DNA of 56,447 nucleotides from a virus: positions 1 to 56,447 of IMG/VR virus record IMGVR_UViG_3300034061_006146. The stretch is one strand, 5' to 3'. The notes beneath the pieces were generated by a model that saw nothing but the letters and a program-made list of their open reading frames with translations, did no database searches and had not been told where the DNA came from. A program made the translations under genes and the position numbers. Below, piece by piece: positions 1-8,077 of the stretch. The stretch's first letter is position 1. Each line of letters begins with the position of its first letter.

Positions 1-638
1 AGTTAGGCCAAGGCTCTTCTGGAGGTGCTCTGGTTAAGTACGAGCAACCCCAACCACCTGCGGTGATAGACAATAAGCCAAAAGAAAATGATGAACCTGA
101 GGTGAAGACCGAGGAACCTAAAGCTGCTGCTGGCGAATATGCATATACAGTAGTAGTTCGAGGAGACAAGCTCAGATTCATGGAAGGTCAACAAGAACGT
201 GGAGCGTATTCTGGCGGGGTTAAGTTTCTCTATAAAATATCAAATAACTTAACTAAAAAGATATCGGGAGAACAGATTGATAATAAGCCTAAAATCTGGG
301 CAGAAATCACAATGGCTGGTGTATTCGGAGATACTTTCAAAATGGTATTTGACGAATTTAACGAAAAGGAATTCAAATTTGGCGGAAATTTACTTGCTCA
401 AATACTGCCTTCTGTTGAATTAAGCTTTACTCCAGAAATTAATACTGTGTACTCAAAAGAAAAACCTGAACTTGATCTAGCTGACGTTATCAAGGCAACG
501 AACATAACTCTCGGAAGCAAATCTACATCTGAGATCAAGTCAATTCAAAAGCAAATACAAAAAGAACTGAGCGCTAGGGAACCTGATCAAAAAGAAAAGG
601 CCCCTGATAAACAAGTGGATCAGGCTCAGAATAAATAA
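1..638 (+). CDS. 5'-truncated gene, unknown virion-region protein
   Basis: The reading frame is open from base 3, and the GTG at 63 is an internal Val codon rather than a necessary start, so the gene begins before the window. The visible part has a Gly/Ser then Pro-rich linker, a compact middle of alternating hydrophobic segments (about residues 25-150 counted from base 63), and a Lys/Gln/Asp-rich charged tail. No family was recognised. It lies immediately upstream of the tail-tube gene in a late-strand block, and the late-promoter motif for that gene overlaps its stop codon. A structural or tail-associated role is inferred from position only. Confidence 0.7.
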   Translation, partial: LGQGSSGGALVKYEQPQPPAVIDNKPKENDEPEVKTEEPKAAAGEYAYTVVVRGDKLRFMEGQQERGAYSGGVKFLYKISNNLTKKISGEQIDNKPKIWAEITMAGVFGDTFKMVFDEFNEKEFKFGGNLLAQILPSVELSFTPEINTVYSKEKPELDLADVIKATNITLGSKSTSEIKSIQKQIQKELSAREPDQKEKAPDKQVDQAQNK

Positions 639-639
639 C
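629..639 (+). promoter_or_regulatory. Late promoter (T4-type), upstream of tail tube
   Basis: GAATAAATAAC matches the ATAAATAA core found before most late genes here and resembles the T4 late -10 box TATAAATA read by gp55. It overlaps the TAA stop of the preceding gene and sits about 20 bases before the tube ATG, the same spacing as at other late genes in the window. Confidence 0.6.
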
Positions 640-659
640 TAAAAAATAAAAGACATACG

Positions 660-1244
660 ATGGCAGGTCTACCACATTTTAAAAATTCAACAGCAGGTCC
701 TGGTAAGTACGAACCTATTTACCTTAATCAGTTCGAGGTTATCATTACCCCGCCACCTGCAGTGTCTGGAAAAATCGGTTTTGGTAATAACTTAATGCTT
801 GAGCACGTATTGAAAGTAACTAGCTTACCGGAATACGCAGGATCAGGATCAGCAGTTGTTATTCAAAACTATAAATTCTCACAAAGAACTTACGCACCAG
901 CAAAACCAGCTCAAACATATCATCAGTTCACAATTGATTTTGAGGTTAACTTGAACAATACTAACGATATGTACATTTACAATGCATTGAGAGCATGGGC
1001 TGATTTAATTTATAACCCATTAACTGGTCGTCAAGGATTAAAAACCGATTACGCAGATGCAAGCATTCAAGTAACTCAGTTCAACAGAGCAGGTTTAATC
1101 TTTAGAGATTTCATGTTCTCGCCAGTATTCATTGGCCCTAATAAAATGACTGAAACTGTTCTTGATTACACAAGTGAAGGTATCTATAAATTGACTGCAC
1201 AATTCACAGCAGACTCTTACACTGAATCAAGAATCGGACAATAA
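660..1244 (+). CDS. 19: Tail tube protein, T4 gp19-like
   Basis: A 194-residue protein of the T4 gp19 tail-tube family, which polymerises into the inner tube of a contractile tail. Supporting features are the small beta-rich layout, the early segment YLNQFEVIITPP, the central YNALRAWADLIYNPLTGRQG and the later QVTQFNRAGLIFRDFMFSPVF, which resemble gp19-type subunits. It is slightly longer than T4 gp19 (about 163 residues), with extra residues near the N-terminus. The ATG at 660 follows an A/T-rich leader without a Shine-Dalgarno sequence and is preceded by a late promoter. Unlike in T4, the sheath gene is not adjacent but about 13 kb away. Confidence 0.85.
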   Translation: MAGLPHFKNSTAGPGKYEPIYLNQFEVIITPPPAVSGKIGFGNNLMLEHVLKVTSLPEYAGSGSAVVIQNYKFSQRTYAPAKPAQTYHQFTIDFEVNLNNTNDMYIYNALRAWADLIYNPLTGRQGLKTDYADASIQVTQFNRAGLIFRDFMFSPVFIGPNKMTETVLDYTSEGIYKLTAQFTADSYTESRIGQ

Positions 1245-1262
1245 AAATAATCATCTAAAAGT

Positions 1263-1922
1263 ATGGACATGTTCAACACCAAAGACAGACGTAATCTTTC
1301 AATGGATGATTACATGAATCCAAAGAAACCTAGTTTCGGAGGACCAAATTCAAAGAAAGACTTTGATACATCAAAAAAAGAAACATTGAAAGGCTACCAG
1401 CGAGTAATTGACAGAAATGCCGATTTTGAAGGTGGAAAATTCAACCATAATTATGACCCAACATGGAAGGCGGTAACTCGTGACTTAATTTCAAGAACGG
1501 CAAAGAAAAAACCATTTGAACCAATGTACGCAAAACCAACAATTGCAACAGTTGACGCTGTTGAAGAAGGAAAAATCCTTCGATTTGAACAATTCGTTAA
1601 CGAAGATTTCAACATGTTCGCTGAGGCAGAAGAAGATATGCCAGCAAACGATGATATGCCAGCTAATGACGATATGCCGTCTGATGAGCCGGTAATCGAT
1701 GAAGAACAATTAGCCGCTTTAATGGAAGACTTTGGAGATGATCTTAAAGACATCATCGAAGACATCGCTGAAAAGATGGAAATGGAAAAAGAAGATCTTT
1801 GCGATCTATTATGTGCAGCAGTTAAAAAACTTTGTACAGAAGAGAATGATGAAGACGGAAATGAAGATGGCAACGAAGACGATGCAATCGGAGATGACGA
1901 CAATTCTGACGAAAACGCTTAA
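1263..1922 (+). CDS. Acidic protein with internal capsid-targeting-like motif
   Basis: 219 residues with two different halves. Residues 1-100 are basic/polar. Residues 105-114 read ILRFEQFVNE, the same F-x-x-F-V-x-E pattern seen at the N-termini of several other proteins in this window. The rest is very acidic, with a tandem ANDDMP repeat near 128-138, a predicted helical stretch (about 145-195) containing a Cys pair, and an Asp/Glu/Asn/Gly tail. Acidic, low-complexity proteins with such a motif recall T4 prohead core proteins cut by the gp21 protease after (L/I)xE-type sites. That role is inferred; no family was recognised. It is followed after 6 bases by another tagged small protein. Confidence 0.75.
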   Translation: MDMFNTKDRRNLSMDDYMNPKKPSFGGPNSKKDFDTSKKETLKGYQRVIDRNADFEGGKFNHNYDPTWKAVTRDLISRTAKKKPFEPMYAKPTIATVDAVEEGKILRFEQFVNEDFNMFAEAEEDMPANDDMPANDDMPSDEPVIDEEQLAALMEDFGDDLKDIIEDIAEKMEMEKEDLCDLLCAAVKKLCTEENDEDGNEDGNEDDAIGDDDNSDENA

Positions 1923-1928
1923 TTAAGA

Positions 1929-2276
1929 ATGATCAAGCTATTTGAACAGTGGTTAGCTGAAAAAGACGAAATGACTTCACCTGAAAAGGCGGAGCCGACT
2001 GCTTCTGCGAATCCTAATTCCTATAAACTTAGCATCTCAGCAGATGGTGCATCATTTGAAGTTGAAGGAACTAGCGATAAAGACTTCACTAGCAAAGAAG
2101 CTATCTCATTCACAGTAATAAATTCAACTAATTCAAGTATCAAGCCTAATGCAACGATAATGATTTCGCCAAAGGCCGATAAGGATGGAGATTTTGATAT
2201 TGTAGCTATTAACGACAAGAATAAACCTGAAGATGCAATGATTTATTCCGGTAAAGTAGTAAAATCAAAAGCGTAA
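1929..2276 (+). CDS. Small protein with N-terminal capsid-targeting-like tag
   Basis: 115 residues beginning MIKLFEQWLAEKDE, which fits the F-x-x-[FW]-hydrophobic-x-E pattern resembling the T4 internal-protein capsid-targeting sequence, with a possible protease site after E11. A polar linker (about 12-30) follows, then a compact domain of about 80 residues that looks like a small beta-sandwich (alternating FEVEG, AISFTVI, ATIMISP, DFDIVAI, MIYSGKVV). It is probably translated with the preceding acidic gene and ends just before a strong terminator. Suggested role: head-internal or minor virion protein. Function otherwise unknown. Confidence 0.75.
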   Translation: MIKLFEQWLAEKDEMTSPEKAEPTASANPNSYKLSISADGASFEVEGTSDKDFTSKEAISFTVINSTNSSIKPNATIMISPKADKDGDFDIVAINDKNKPEDAMIYSGKVVKSKA

Positions 2277-2304
2277 TTGCATCTCATTTAATTAATAAAA
2301 CAAG

Positions 2305-2330
2305 AAAGGGGCTTAATGCCCCTTTTTTAT
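2305..2330. terminator. Bidirectional terminator between convergent genes
   Basis: Perfect 8-bp stem AAAGGGGC / GCCCCTTT with a 5-base loop, followed by a T-run on the plus strand and preceded by an A-rich stretch (T-rich on the minus strand). It overlaps the stop codon of the minus-strand gene ending at 2313. Confidence 0.85.
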
Positions 2331-2714
2331 TGTCTCTACTCCAGCAAGTTCCCCAATTTCAAAGTCCCCGTCTATTAATTTGGGAACGAATTCGATTGTT
2401 CCATAAGCGGTATTTAAGAACTTGATTGTGTTATTGATATTACTAACACTGAGGCCAGCATTAACATAGATTATTCGGTTATACTTACGGTTCCTAACAT
2501 TAATTGCCTTATCGATTAGTTTCTTAATCTCATAGTTTATTAGGAATGCTTGGATCTTATTCGGCACTAGAATTTCGTGATCGAATTTTTCCTTTATTAT
2601 TTTATTTACATTCAGTAAATAGTCGCATTTTTGCTTTTTATTAAAAGCTTGAATGAATTGCTTTTGATCTCTTACAAAAACTATTTCAAGCTTTCTTTCT
2701 AATGAATCGATCAT
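2313..2714 (-). CDS. Unknown protein, last gene of the replication operon
   Basis: 133 residues, Lys/Ile/Asn-rich, predicted mixed alpha/beta. It has a helical first half and then short beta segments (RIIYVNAGL, YGTIEFVP, DFEIGEL). No motif or family was recognised. Its ATG overlaps the stop of the dCMP deaminase gene (ATGA-type overlap, 2711-2714), so it is translationally coupled to it. It ends inside the bidirectional terminator, making it the last gene of the long minus-strand early operon. Confidence 0.75.
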   Translation of the reverse strand: MIDSLERKLEIVFVRDQKQFIQAFNKKQKCDYLLNVNKIIKEKFDHEILVPNKIQAFLINYEIKKLIDKAINVRNRKYNRIIYVNAGLSVSNINNTIKFLNTAYGTIEFVPKLIDGDFEIGELAGVETIKKGH

Positions 2715-3184
2715 AGAGTTTCTGGGTCGATTTTTTTAACTTCAACGCCAGCTCTTCGTAAAAAGTCTAGGCCGGCGATATCTCGGTATTCTTCTAAATA
2801 CACAACTCTTTTGATTCCTGCTTGTAGAATTAATTTGCTACAATCGGTACACGGAGAGTAGGTAATATAAAGAGTCGCCCCTTCGCTACTTTGTGTTGAT
2901 TTGGCAACCTTTGCTAAAGCATTGGACTCAGCATGCAAGACATACCATTTAGTTTGGTACTCCTTAAATGATCCATCCTCGTGATTTATTGCAATTTCAC
3001 ATTCATTTTCAAAGCCGGACGGTGTTCCATTGTAACCATCGGCAATAATCGTATTATTCTTTACAATTAGAGCTCCAACCTTTTTACGGATCGCATGAGA
3101 AAGACCTGACCATGTTTGGGCCATCTTGATGTACGTGACATCGATCATGTGTTGACGCTGTATGCTGGTTGAATTAACTGACAT
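2711..3184 (-). CDS. cd: dCMP deaminase
   Basis: 157 residues of the zinc cytidine/deoxycytidylate deaminase superfamily. The catalytic HAE (H84-A85-E86) and the PCTDC zinc site (C112, C115) are both present, and the upstream GALIV...ADGYNG segment forms the substrate pocket seen in dCMP deaminases. The enzyme converts dCMP to dUMP, feeding thymidylate synthesis. It overlaps the start region of both neighbours, between a gp42/thymidylate-synthase-family gene and an unknown gene, as expected for a nucleotide-metabolism operon. Length is close to T4 Cd (193 residues) but shorter at the C-terminus. Confidence 0.9.
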   Translation of the reverse strand: MSVNSTSIQRQHMIDVTYIKMAQTWSGLSHAIRKKVGALIVKNNTIIADGYNGTPSGFENECEIAINHEDGSFKEYQTKWYVLHAESNALAKVAKSTQSSEGATLYITYSPCTDCSKLILQAGIKRVVYLEEYRDIAGLDFLRRAGVEVKKIDPETL

Positions 3185-4067
3185 TCTTATCTTCTTTTAA
3201 TTTTTCAAAAATCCATTTTAAAAGATCATTGTCTTGTTGAAATAACACAAGTTCATCAGTATGATTTGTTGCTGCTGCGAATACAATATTAAAATCTTCG
3301 CTTGAGGATCCGTCTATTTCTATCAAATCAGTAGTAATTGCAGGTAGAGTAACTGGGCCGAAGTCTGACCCTAGCATTCTTTGTGCTAAATCATAGTGTC
3401 TATCGTAAACATGATAAGAATTTGCAACATGAGTATATGTACCAAGTTCAAGATCTGGATAGATTTCCTTTAGATGAGCATGAATTTGCATCTGCAAAGA
3501 ACAAAAGAATGCTACATCGGTTGGAGTACCCCAAATAGCATCATTACTTCTCATGTAAACGCTCATGTATAACTTATTTTGACGAATGTGTAAATTCGCG
3601 TACATCGTACATACGAAATCCTTATTTGTCAAATACTGGTGATCAGGTTTGTTGAAATGAAGGATTGCTTGTCGAGTACTAGAGTCATTCATTAAACTTT
3701 GGATCGCCCATTGGTATTGAGTAATCCCATATTGATTCTTCTCATTAAAGATTAAATTGCCGTACGCTGAATTAGCGGTTCCGTCTGGGTTTTGAATGGT
3801 TTCCCAGAACTTTGCCCATTTTGAAATGAAGGCAACGTCATTACGGCCTGCGTAATACCATAGAAATTCAGCAGCAATGTACTTTTGTTGAGATCCTCTG
3901 ACCTCATTATCATACAAGCACTGAGTTGGATCATCAATTACTATTGCAACATCAAGCAATTCTTTACTTGTTGTGCCTCTAGCATTGTTAATCATCCCGT
4001 TTGTCAATAAGTGCTCTATTGACTGTTTATATGCTTGTGCAAACGTGTGCCCTTTAAATGTAATCAT
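3174..4067 (-). CDS. 42: dCMP hydroxymethylase-like (thymidylate synthase superfamily)
   Basis: 297 residues of the ThyA superfamily: E67 in AAEFLWYY, R132 in the phosphate loop (STRQAIL), catalytic C153 in DFVCTM, MRSND (R173-D176), and SYHVYDRHY (H219, Y221). At the position of the dUMP-specific Asn of ThyA (N177 in E. coli, GLPFNIA) this protein has Asp184 (GTPTDVA). Asp is the residue used by T4 gp42 (D179) to bind dCMP, and the MRSND and HVYxRH stretches also look more like gp42 than cellular ThyA. The likely reaction is therefore dCMP to 5-hydroxymethyl-dCMP. A plain dTMP synthase, or a dCMP methylase, is the alternative. A gp56-like dCTPase lies in the same strand block. Confidence 0.8.
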   Translation of the reverse strand: MITFKGHTFAQAYKQSIEHLLTNGMINNARGTTSKELLDVAIVIDDPTQCLYDNEVRGSQQKYIAAEFLWYYAGRNDVAFISKWAKFWETIQNPDGTANSAYGNLIFNEKNQYGITQYQWAIQSLMNDSSTRQAILHFNKPDHQYLTNKDFVCTMYANLHIRQNKLYMSVYMRSNDAIWGTPTDVAFFCSLQMQIHAHLKEIYPDLELGTYTHVANSYHVYDRHYDLAQRMLGSDFGPVTLPAITTDLIEIDGSSSEDFNIVFAAATNHTDELVLFQQDNDLLKWIFEKLKEDKNVS

Positions 4068-4087
4068 ACTGTGGAAATAATACTATT

Positions 4088-4095
4088 CAAATATA
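4088..4095 (-). promoter_or_regulatory. Possible host-type early promoter (-7 box)
   Basis: The minus strand reads TATATTTG, matching the Bacteroidota primary-sigma -7 consensus TAnnTTTG, about 20 bases upstream of the hydroxymethylase ATG. No clean -33 TTG is visible, so this rests on one element. Confidence 0.35.
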
Positions 4096-4122
4096 ATACT
4101 AAGAAAATGAGAAAAGGTTAGC

Positions 4123-5784
4123 CTAAACGATCTTTAGGTCAGAAAAATGATCGGTGTTTTCAACCTGGATCTTGGTATCAAAATATTCTTCAGGTAGAGG
4201 ATCATGAGAAATCACGAAAACTGTCATGCCGTACTTTTTAGCAAAGGTTTTTAACAAATCGACTACCCTAAAAATTGAATCTACGTCTAGTGAAGAAAAG
4301 ACTTCATCAAGAAAGAGAAGATTCACCTTGTTGTGTTTTAATTTAATTAATTCCAAGATACAAAGCAAAACAATGAGATTCATTTTCTTTTGTTCACCAG
4401 CGGATAGCGAGTCTGGGGAAACTTGCATTCCCAAATGAGTTATGATTGGATTGAATTCTAAATCAAACTCAAATGCAAATTTAAACTCTAAAACTTTAGC
4501 AGTCTTTAGTATCTTTTTGTTCAATAATGGAATGATTTGGCTCATTAGCATCTTTTTCATGCCATTATCTGACAAGATCATTTCCATTTCTTGAGAAACT
4601 TTCAATTTTTCTTGTCTGTCAGATAGACTAGAATTAGATGATTGAATTTCTGTCTTAATGTTATTAATTACCTCAGTCAAATGTTTATCAGAGGTTTGAT
4701 TACTCTGACGACTCAATTCAGAAACTTCACGTTTAACTGCAGTTATTTGAGCTTCAATTTGATAGTATTTTCCTTTAGCTTCGCCTGATTCATTTTCAAC
4801 AGCAGATAAAGTCTTTTCATGAGCCTTTATTCGGTCAGAGATTTCCGGAAAAGCCGATTCTTGTTCAGCCTTTTTTGCGACCAATTTATCTTTAATTTGA
4901 GAATGCACTTCATCAGTTAGGTCAGAGAGACAGTGTGGACATTTATTTTTATTGTAAATATCAAGCTTCTTTTGAATTTCAGAAATATTTGCCCTAACTG
5001 TACTTAGCTTTTCTTGCTCAGATCGAATACTCTGTCTAATTTCTGAAATTTTACCAGAAAAACTGCTAGCTTCAGTATGTGCAGTCTTTTTATCATTTAC
5101 TAATTGGTCAAGTGTGGAGTTAAGTTCAGTTATCTTTGCCTCATTGCTGGTTTTTATTTCAGACTTTAGGGCTTCAAGCTGAGAGATTGAAGATTCTAAG
5201 AGTCTCTGATTGCTAGCAATTGCCGATTCAAGCGGTAAAATTTCGCCCTTAATCTTTTTTGACTCCTCCTTTGCGACCTTTGACATGTCATTGACTATGT
5301 CTAGCCCGAATATTTTATCAATGATTTGGCGTTTATCAGCTGGACTAAGTTTAACAAAGCTCTTAAAGTCGTTTACTGATAAACTGATCGTATTTGAGAA
5401 AACATTAAAAGGAATTTTCGTTAATTCGTCCTCAATGAATTCATCTACTCTTCTTTTATCTGGAAGATTGTATTCGACTCCATCAATTGATAGTTTAGAA
5501 AAATTAGGCTCAATACCTCTTTCGATATCAATAAGTTGACCGTTTCCGGTAACAAATTTTATTTGAGTATAGGCATTCTTATTAATACGATTAGGTATTT
5601 CCTTGGTCTTACGAATTGCGGATTTACCGTAAATTGAAACGGTTAAAGCATCTGAGATTGAGGATTTTCCACTGCCGTTTTTACCTTGAACCAATACAAG
5701 GCGAGGCTCATCAGTAAATTTGAAAGTTTGTAATTTATTTCCGTATGAGCAAATGTTTCTAAAAGAAAATTCTTGTATCTTCAT
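4123..5784 (-). CDS. 46: Recombination endonuclease large subunit, gp46 (Rad50/SbcC-like)
   Basis: 553 residues, close to T4 gp46 (560). The Walker A motif GKNGSGKS is at 34-41. Two long heptad-rich coiled coils flank a zinc hook with CPHC near residue 282. The ABC signature LSAGEQKKMNL lies near 460 and Walker B LLFLDEVFSSLD near 495, followed by the H-loop VISHD. It is the ATPase subunit of the Mre11/Rad50-type complex that resects ends for recombination-dependent replication, acting with gp47 two genes upstream. A small SET-like gene is inserted between the two subunit genes, which is unusual. Confidence 0.93.
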   Translation of the reverse strand: MKIQEFSFRNICSYGNKLQTFKFTDEPRLVLVQGKNGSGKSSISDALTVSIYGKSAIRKTKEIPNRINKNAYTQIKFVTGNGQLIDIERGIEPNFSKLSIDGVEYNLPDKRRVDEFIEDELTKIPFNVFSNTISLSVNDFKSFVKLSPADKRQIIDKIFGLDIVNDMSKVAKEESKKIKGEILPLESAIASNQRLLESSISQLEALKSEIKTSNEAKITELNSTLDQLVNDKKTAHTEASSFSGKISEIRQSIRSEQEKLSTVRANISEIQKKLDIYNKNKCPHCLSDLTDEVHSQIKDKLVAKKAEQESAFPEISDRIKAHEKTLSAVENESGEAKGKYYQIEAQITAVKREVSELSRQSNQTSDKHLTEVINNIKTEIQSSNSSLSDRQEKLKVSQEMEMILSDNGMKKMLMSQIIPLLNKKILKTAKVLEFKFAFEFDLEFNPIITHLGMQVSPDSLSAGEQKKMNLIVLLCILELIKLKHNKVNLLFLDEVFSSLDVDSIFRVVDLLKTFAKKYGMTVFVISHDPLPEEYFDTKIQVENTDHFSDLKIV

Positions 5785-5786
5785 GA

Positions 5787-6278
5787 TTAAAAGTATGTAA
5801 GTTCGCGATTCGCTGCGATATCTTGAGTTGTATAAAATTTATAGAGCTTAGATTCAGAATCGTATTCCCAAGTAATGTTAGGAGTTTCACTTTGACGATA
5901 CATGGACCCAAATCCTAATAATATTGCATGAGAAGCAACGCTTAGTAATTTAGTTGGATTCGCAACCTCAATTAGAATCGCTTTAAATTGCTCCTGGGTT
6001 ATTAAACCTCGGTCTAGTCTCTCTTGTAAATCAAGCTCAGCGATCTTAGCTGCGAACTGTCTTTCCTTTTCAATTCCATCTGGGTTAACGAATAATTTTC
6101 GACCTAAATTAGAGTCATTTTTATCAATTAAGATTTGAAGTTTTTGACTGATTGGTAACCATGTACAAAATTCAACGATTGAATCTCTGTATAATGGAGC
6201 ATTTGTAAATACGCCAAATTCTTTATCATTGACTGGTTTTACGTAAAGCGTATTTAAGATCTTTGGAGCTTTATTCAT
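5787..6278 (-). CDS. SET-domain-like protein between gp46 and gp47
   Basis: 163 residues. The N-terminal part (about 20-37: EFGVFTNAPLYRDSIVEF) resembles the opening strands of SET domains. The C-terminal half has GFGSMYRQSETPN (compare the SET motif N-H-S-x-x-P-N), then a strand pair and DIAANRELTYF (compare I-x-x-G-E-E-L-T-Y). These are the AdoMet and substrate motifs of protein-lysine methyltransferases, but the canonical Asn-His is replaced by Arg-Gln, so activity is uncertain. The start overlaps the gp47 stop by 8 bases and the end is 3 bases from gp46, so it is co-translated with the nuclease. The target is unknown; the partner subunits are an obvious guess. Confidence 0.65.
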   Translation of the reverse strand: MNKAPKILNTLYVKPVNDKEFGVFTNAPLYRDSIVEFCTWLPISQKLQILIDKNDSNLGRKLFVNPDGIEKERQFAAKIAELDLQERLDRGLITQEQFKAILIEVANPTKLLSVASHAILLGFGSMYRQSETPNITWEYDSESKLYKFYTTQDIAANRELTYF

Positions 6279-7383
6279 GAGATCCTTCCTGTTTTACGAT
6301 GTTATGAATCTCAACGAACTTTCTAGCAAGATCAGTCTTAAATGTTTGAGAATAGTCCTTTGATTTAATAAAGCTCTTGAAAATATCAATTACGTTGAAT
6401 TGATCTTCGGGATTAAAGTCAGAACCAGTCGAGTCTTCTTTGACTTGATCAACATAGGTAAAGAATTCAATTTTTCGGTGGGTTGATTTAGAGACAGCCT
6501 CAATGAATCGAGTAACTGGAAACTTATTGACGAAATTAACGCTTATCATTACATCAACGAAAGCATTATTTAAACTTGAAACTACCTGATCAGCCGGCAT
6601 CTCTAATAGCTCATAAATATCAAACTTCTTATAAACTGGAGATTGAGTATTTTCAATGAATCTTTCTGAAATTGAGTCATTAGTAAGGGTTAATTCATAA
6701 AATCCTTTAACATTATCTCTATCTCCACGATCCATCTGATATGGGGTTCCAGTATAGAGCACATTTTTAAATTCCTGACGGTGGTGAATGTGGCCAGCGT
6801 AAACTCTTTTATAAGAAGTTAACATGTCAACTTCTATTCCATGCTCGACTTTTGTCCACTTGTTAAATCTCAATCCTTTAATGTCTGCATGGCAAACTAT
6901 ATACTCACAAAGATCTTGATGATCAGTTATTATCTGATTGATACGATTCGTGTCTTCAACCCAAGGTAACATTAAAAAATTATGAGTTCCATTAATTGTC
7001 AGAATTTCAGGATTCTCAAAAACATGAATGTTATCAGCGATATGAGAAATTGCTTTAAGCGAGTGAACTACGTTTCGATCTTTATAGTACACGTCATGAT
7101 TTCCAATAATAATGTAGATTCCACGCTTAAATTTTTCAGATAGCCTCTTGAAAATGGTTAGGGCTTCATCATGAATTCTAACATTGATTGACTCTCGAGA
7201 ATGAAAAATGTCTCCTTCTAAAAAGAGAACATCGCGGTCTTCATCAAAGTCTTCATCAACCTTATTCAATAAAAAGTCCAGTAGAAAGTCTTTTTGAATT
7301 TGAAGCCATTCTACTGAATTGTTTTTTATTCCAAGGTGAAGATCTCCAACTAAAGTTATTTTTCTAATGTTAGTTAGTTTCAT
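6271..7383 (-). CDS. 47: Recombination endonuclease small subunit, gp47 (Mre11/SbcD-like)
   Basis: 370 residues (T4 gp47 is 339). The metallophosphoesterase motifs occur in order: GDLHLG (D14, H16), EGDIFHSR (D58), IIGNHD (N95, H96, D97), a single His in IVCHADIKG, and AGHIHHRQ. The segment LYTGTPYQMD is typical of Mre11-type nucleases. It should form the dimanganese exo/endonuclease that works with gp46. The ATG follows directly after the stop of the upstream acidic-protein gene, and its own end overlaps the SET-like gene. Confidence 0.93.
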   Translation of the reverse strand: MKLTNIRKITLVGDLHLGIKNNSVEWLQIQKDFLLDFLLNKVDEDFDEDRDVLFLEGDIFHSRESINVRIHDEALTIFKRLSEKFKRGIYIIIGNHDVYYKDRNVVHSLKAISHIADNIHVFENPEILTINGTHNFLMLPWVEDTNRINQIITDHQDLCEYIVCHADIKGLRFNKWTKVEHGIEVDMLTSYKRVYAGHIHHRQEFKNVLYTGTPYQMDRGDRDNVKGFYELTLTNDSISERFIENTQSPVYKKFDIYELLEMPADQVVSSLNNAFVDVMISVNFVNKFPVTRFIEAVSKSTHRKIEFFTYVDQVKEDSTGSDFNPEDQFNVIDIFKSFIKSKDYSQTFKTDLARKFVEIHNIVKQEGSHE

Positions 7384-8061
7384 TTAGAATATTTTATAGT
7401 TCTTTCCGGTGTTTTCTAAGAATCCGTACTTATTGTTTAATTCTACCAATAAAACCTCCTTATTGTCATAAGTTAGCTGGTCGAATATTTTTTTGTACTC
7501 CATGTTGATCAAAGATGAAATTGAGTCAAGAACATGGATTGGATTTATGAATACGTTACCGGTTGCCCCATTCGCTAATCCTAGGGTTAGGATTTCAAAT
7601 ATTTCGTTGATCTCTGATTTAACGAATTTCTTTTTATCAGGTTCATTTCCGAGTATAGCCTTCACCCTTGAATTAGATTGGATGAATTCATATATGTCTC
7701 GTTGAACGATCTTAAGGTCGAGGCTCTCTGAGAACTTTTCTGGATCGTACATGTGGTAATCCGGAGAACCGCTATCTAGTTTTATTTCAGAACTGCTTGA
7801 TCTTGGAGTGCCTTCATCCTCGTCTTCGGCTGTATCCAGTCCAAAGTTATAGGTGTTGTTGAAGATTTTGTCATTCTTCTTTAGGTCGGCATAGGCTGAT
7901 CTACGACGTTCAAGTTCATCGTCGTCGTATTCATCTGTTAATAAATGATCGTCTGAGTATAAATCATCTTCGCTTTCAAATAAAAAATCTTCATCTTCAT
8001 GAGAATTTAACGAATTAAAATCGTCATCGTCTAAGCGGTCTTCATTTTGTCTAGGTATCAC
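7384..8061 (-). CDS. Highly acidic unknown protein of the replication operon
   Basis: 225 residues. About the first 95 are extremely rich in Asp/Glu and Ser and look disordered. The C-terminal 110 residues look helical and folded (about 115-225). No family was recognised. It sits between the gp41-like helicase and gp47 and abuts gp47 exactly, so a replication or recombination accessory role is likely by position. An acidic tail of this kind could mimic nucleic acid or contact the SSB or helicase, but nothing in the sequence proves that. Confidence 0.7.
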   Translation of the reverse strand: MIPRQNEDRLDDDDFNSLNSHEDEDFLFESEDDLYSDDHLLTDEYDDDELERRRSAYADLKKNDKIFNNTYNFGLDTAEDEDEGTPRSSSSEIKLDSGSPDYHMYDPEKFSESLDLKIVQRDIYEFIQSNSRVKAILGNEPDKKKFVKSEINEIFEILTLGLANGATGNVFINPIHVLDSISSLINMEYKKIFDQLTYDNKEVLLVELNNKYGFLENTGKNYKIF

Positions 8062-8077
8062 ATTATTTGTGGTTTTT

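Noticed and set aside
1451-1903. Minus-strand Ser-rich open frame
   Set aside because: It is the reverse complement of the acidic repeat region of the gene at 1263-1922; Ser-richness simply mirrors Asp/Glu codons.
3174-4067. Plain thymidylate synthase
   Set aside because: The substrate-determining Asn is Asp and neighbouring motifs fit gp42 better, although ThyA activity cannot be excluded from sequence alone.
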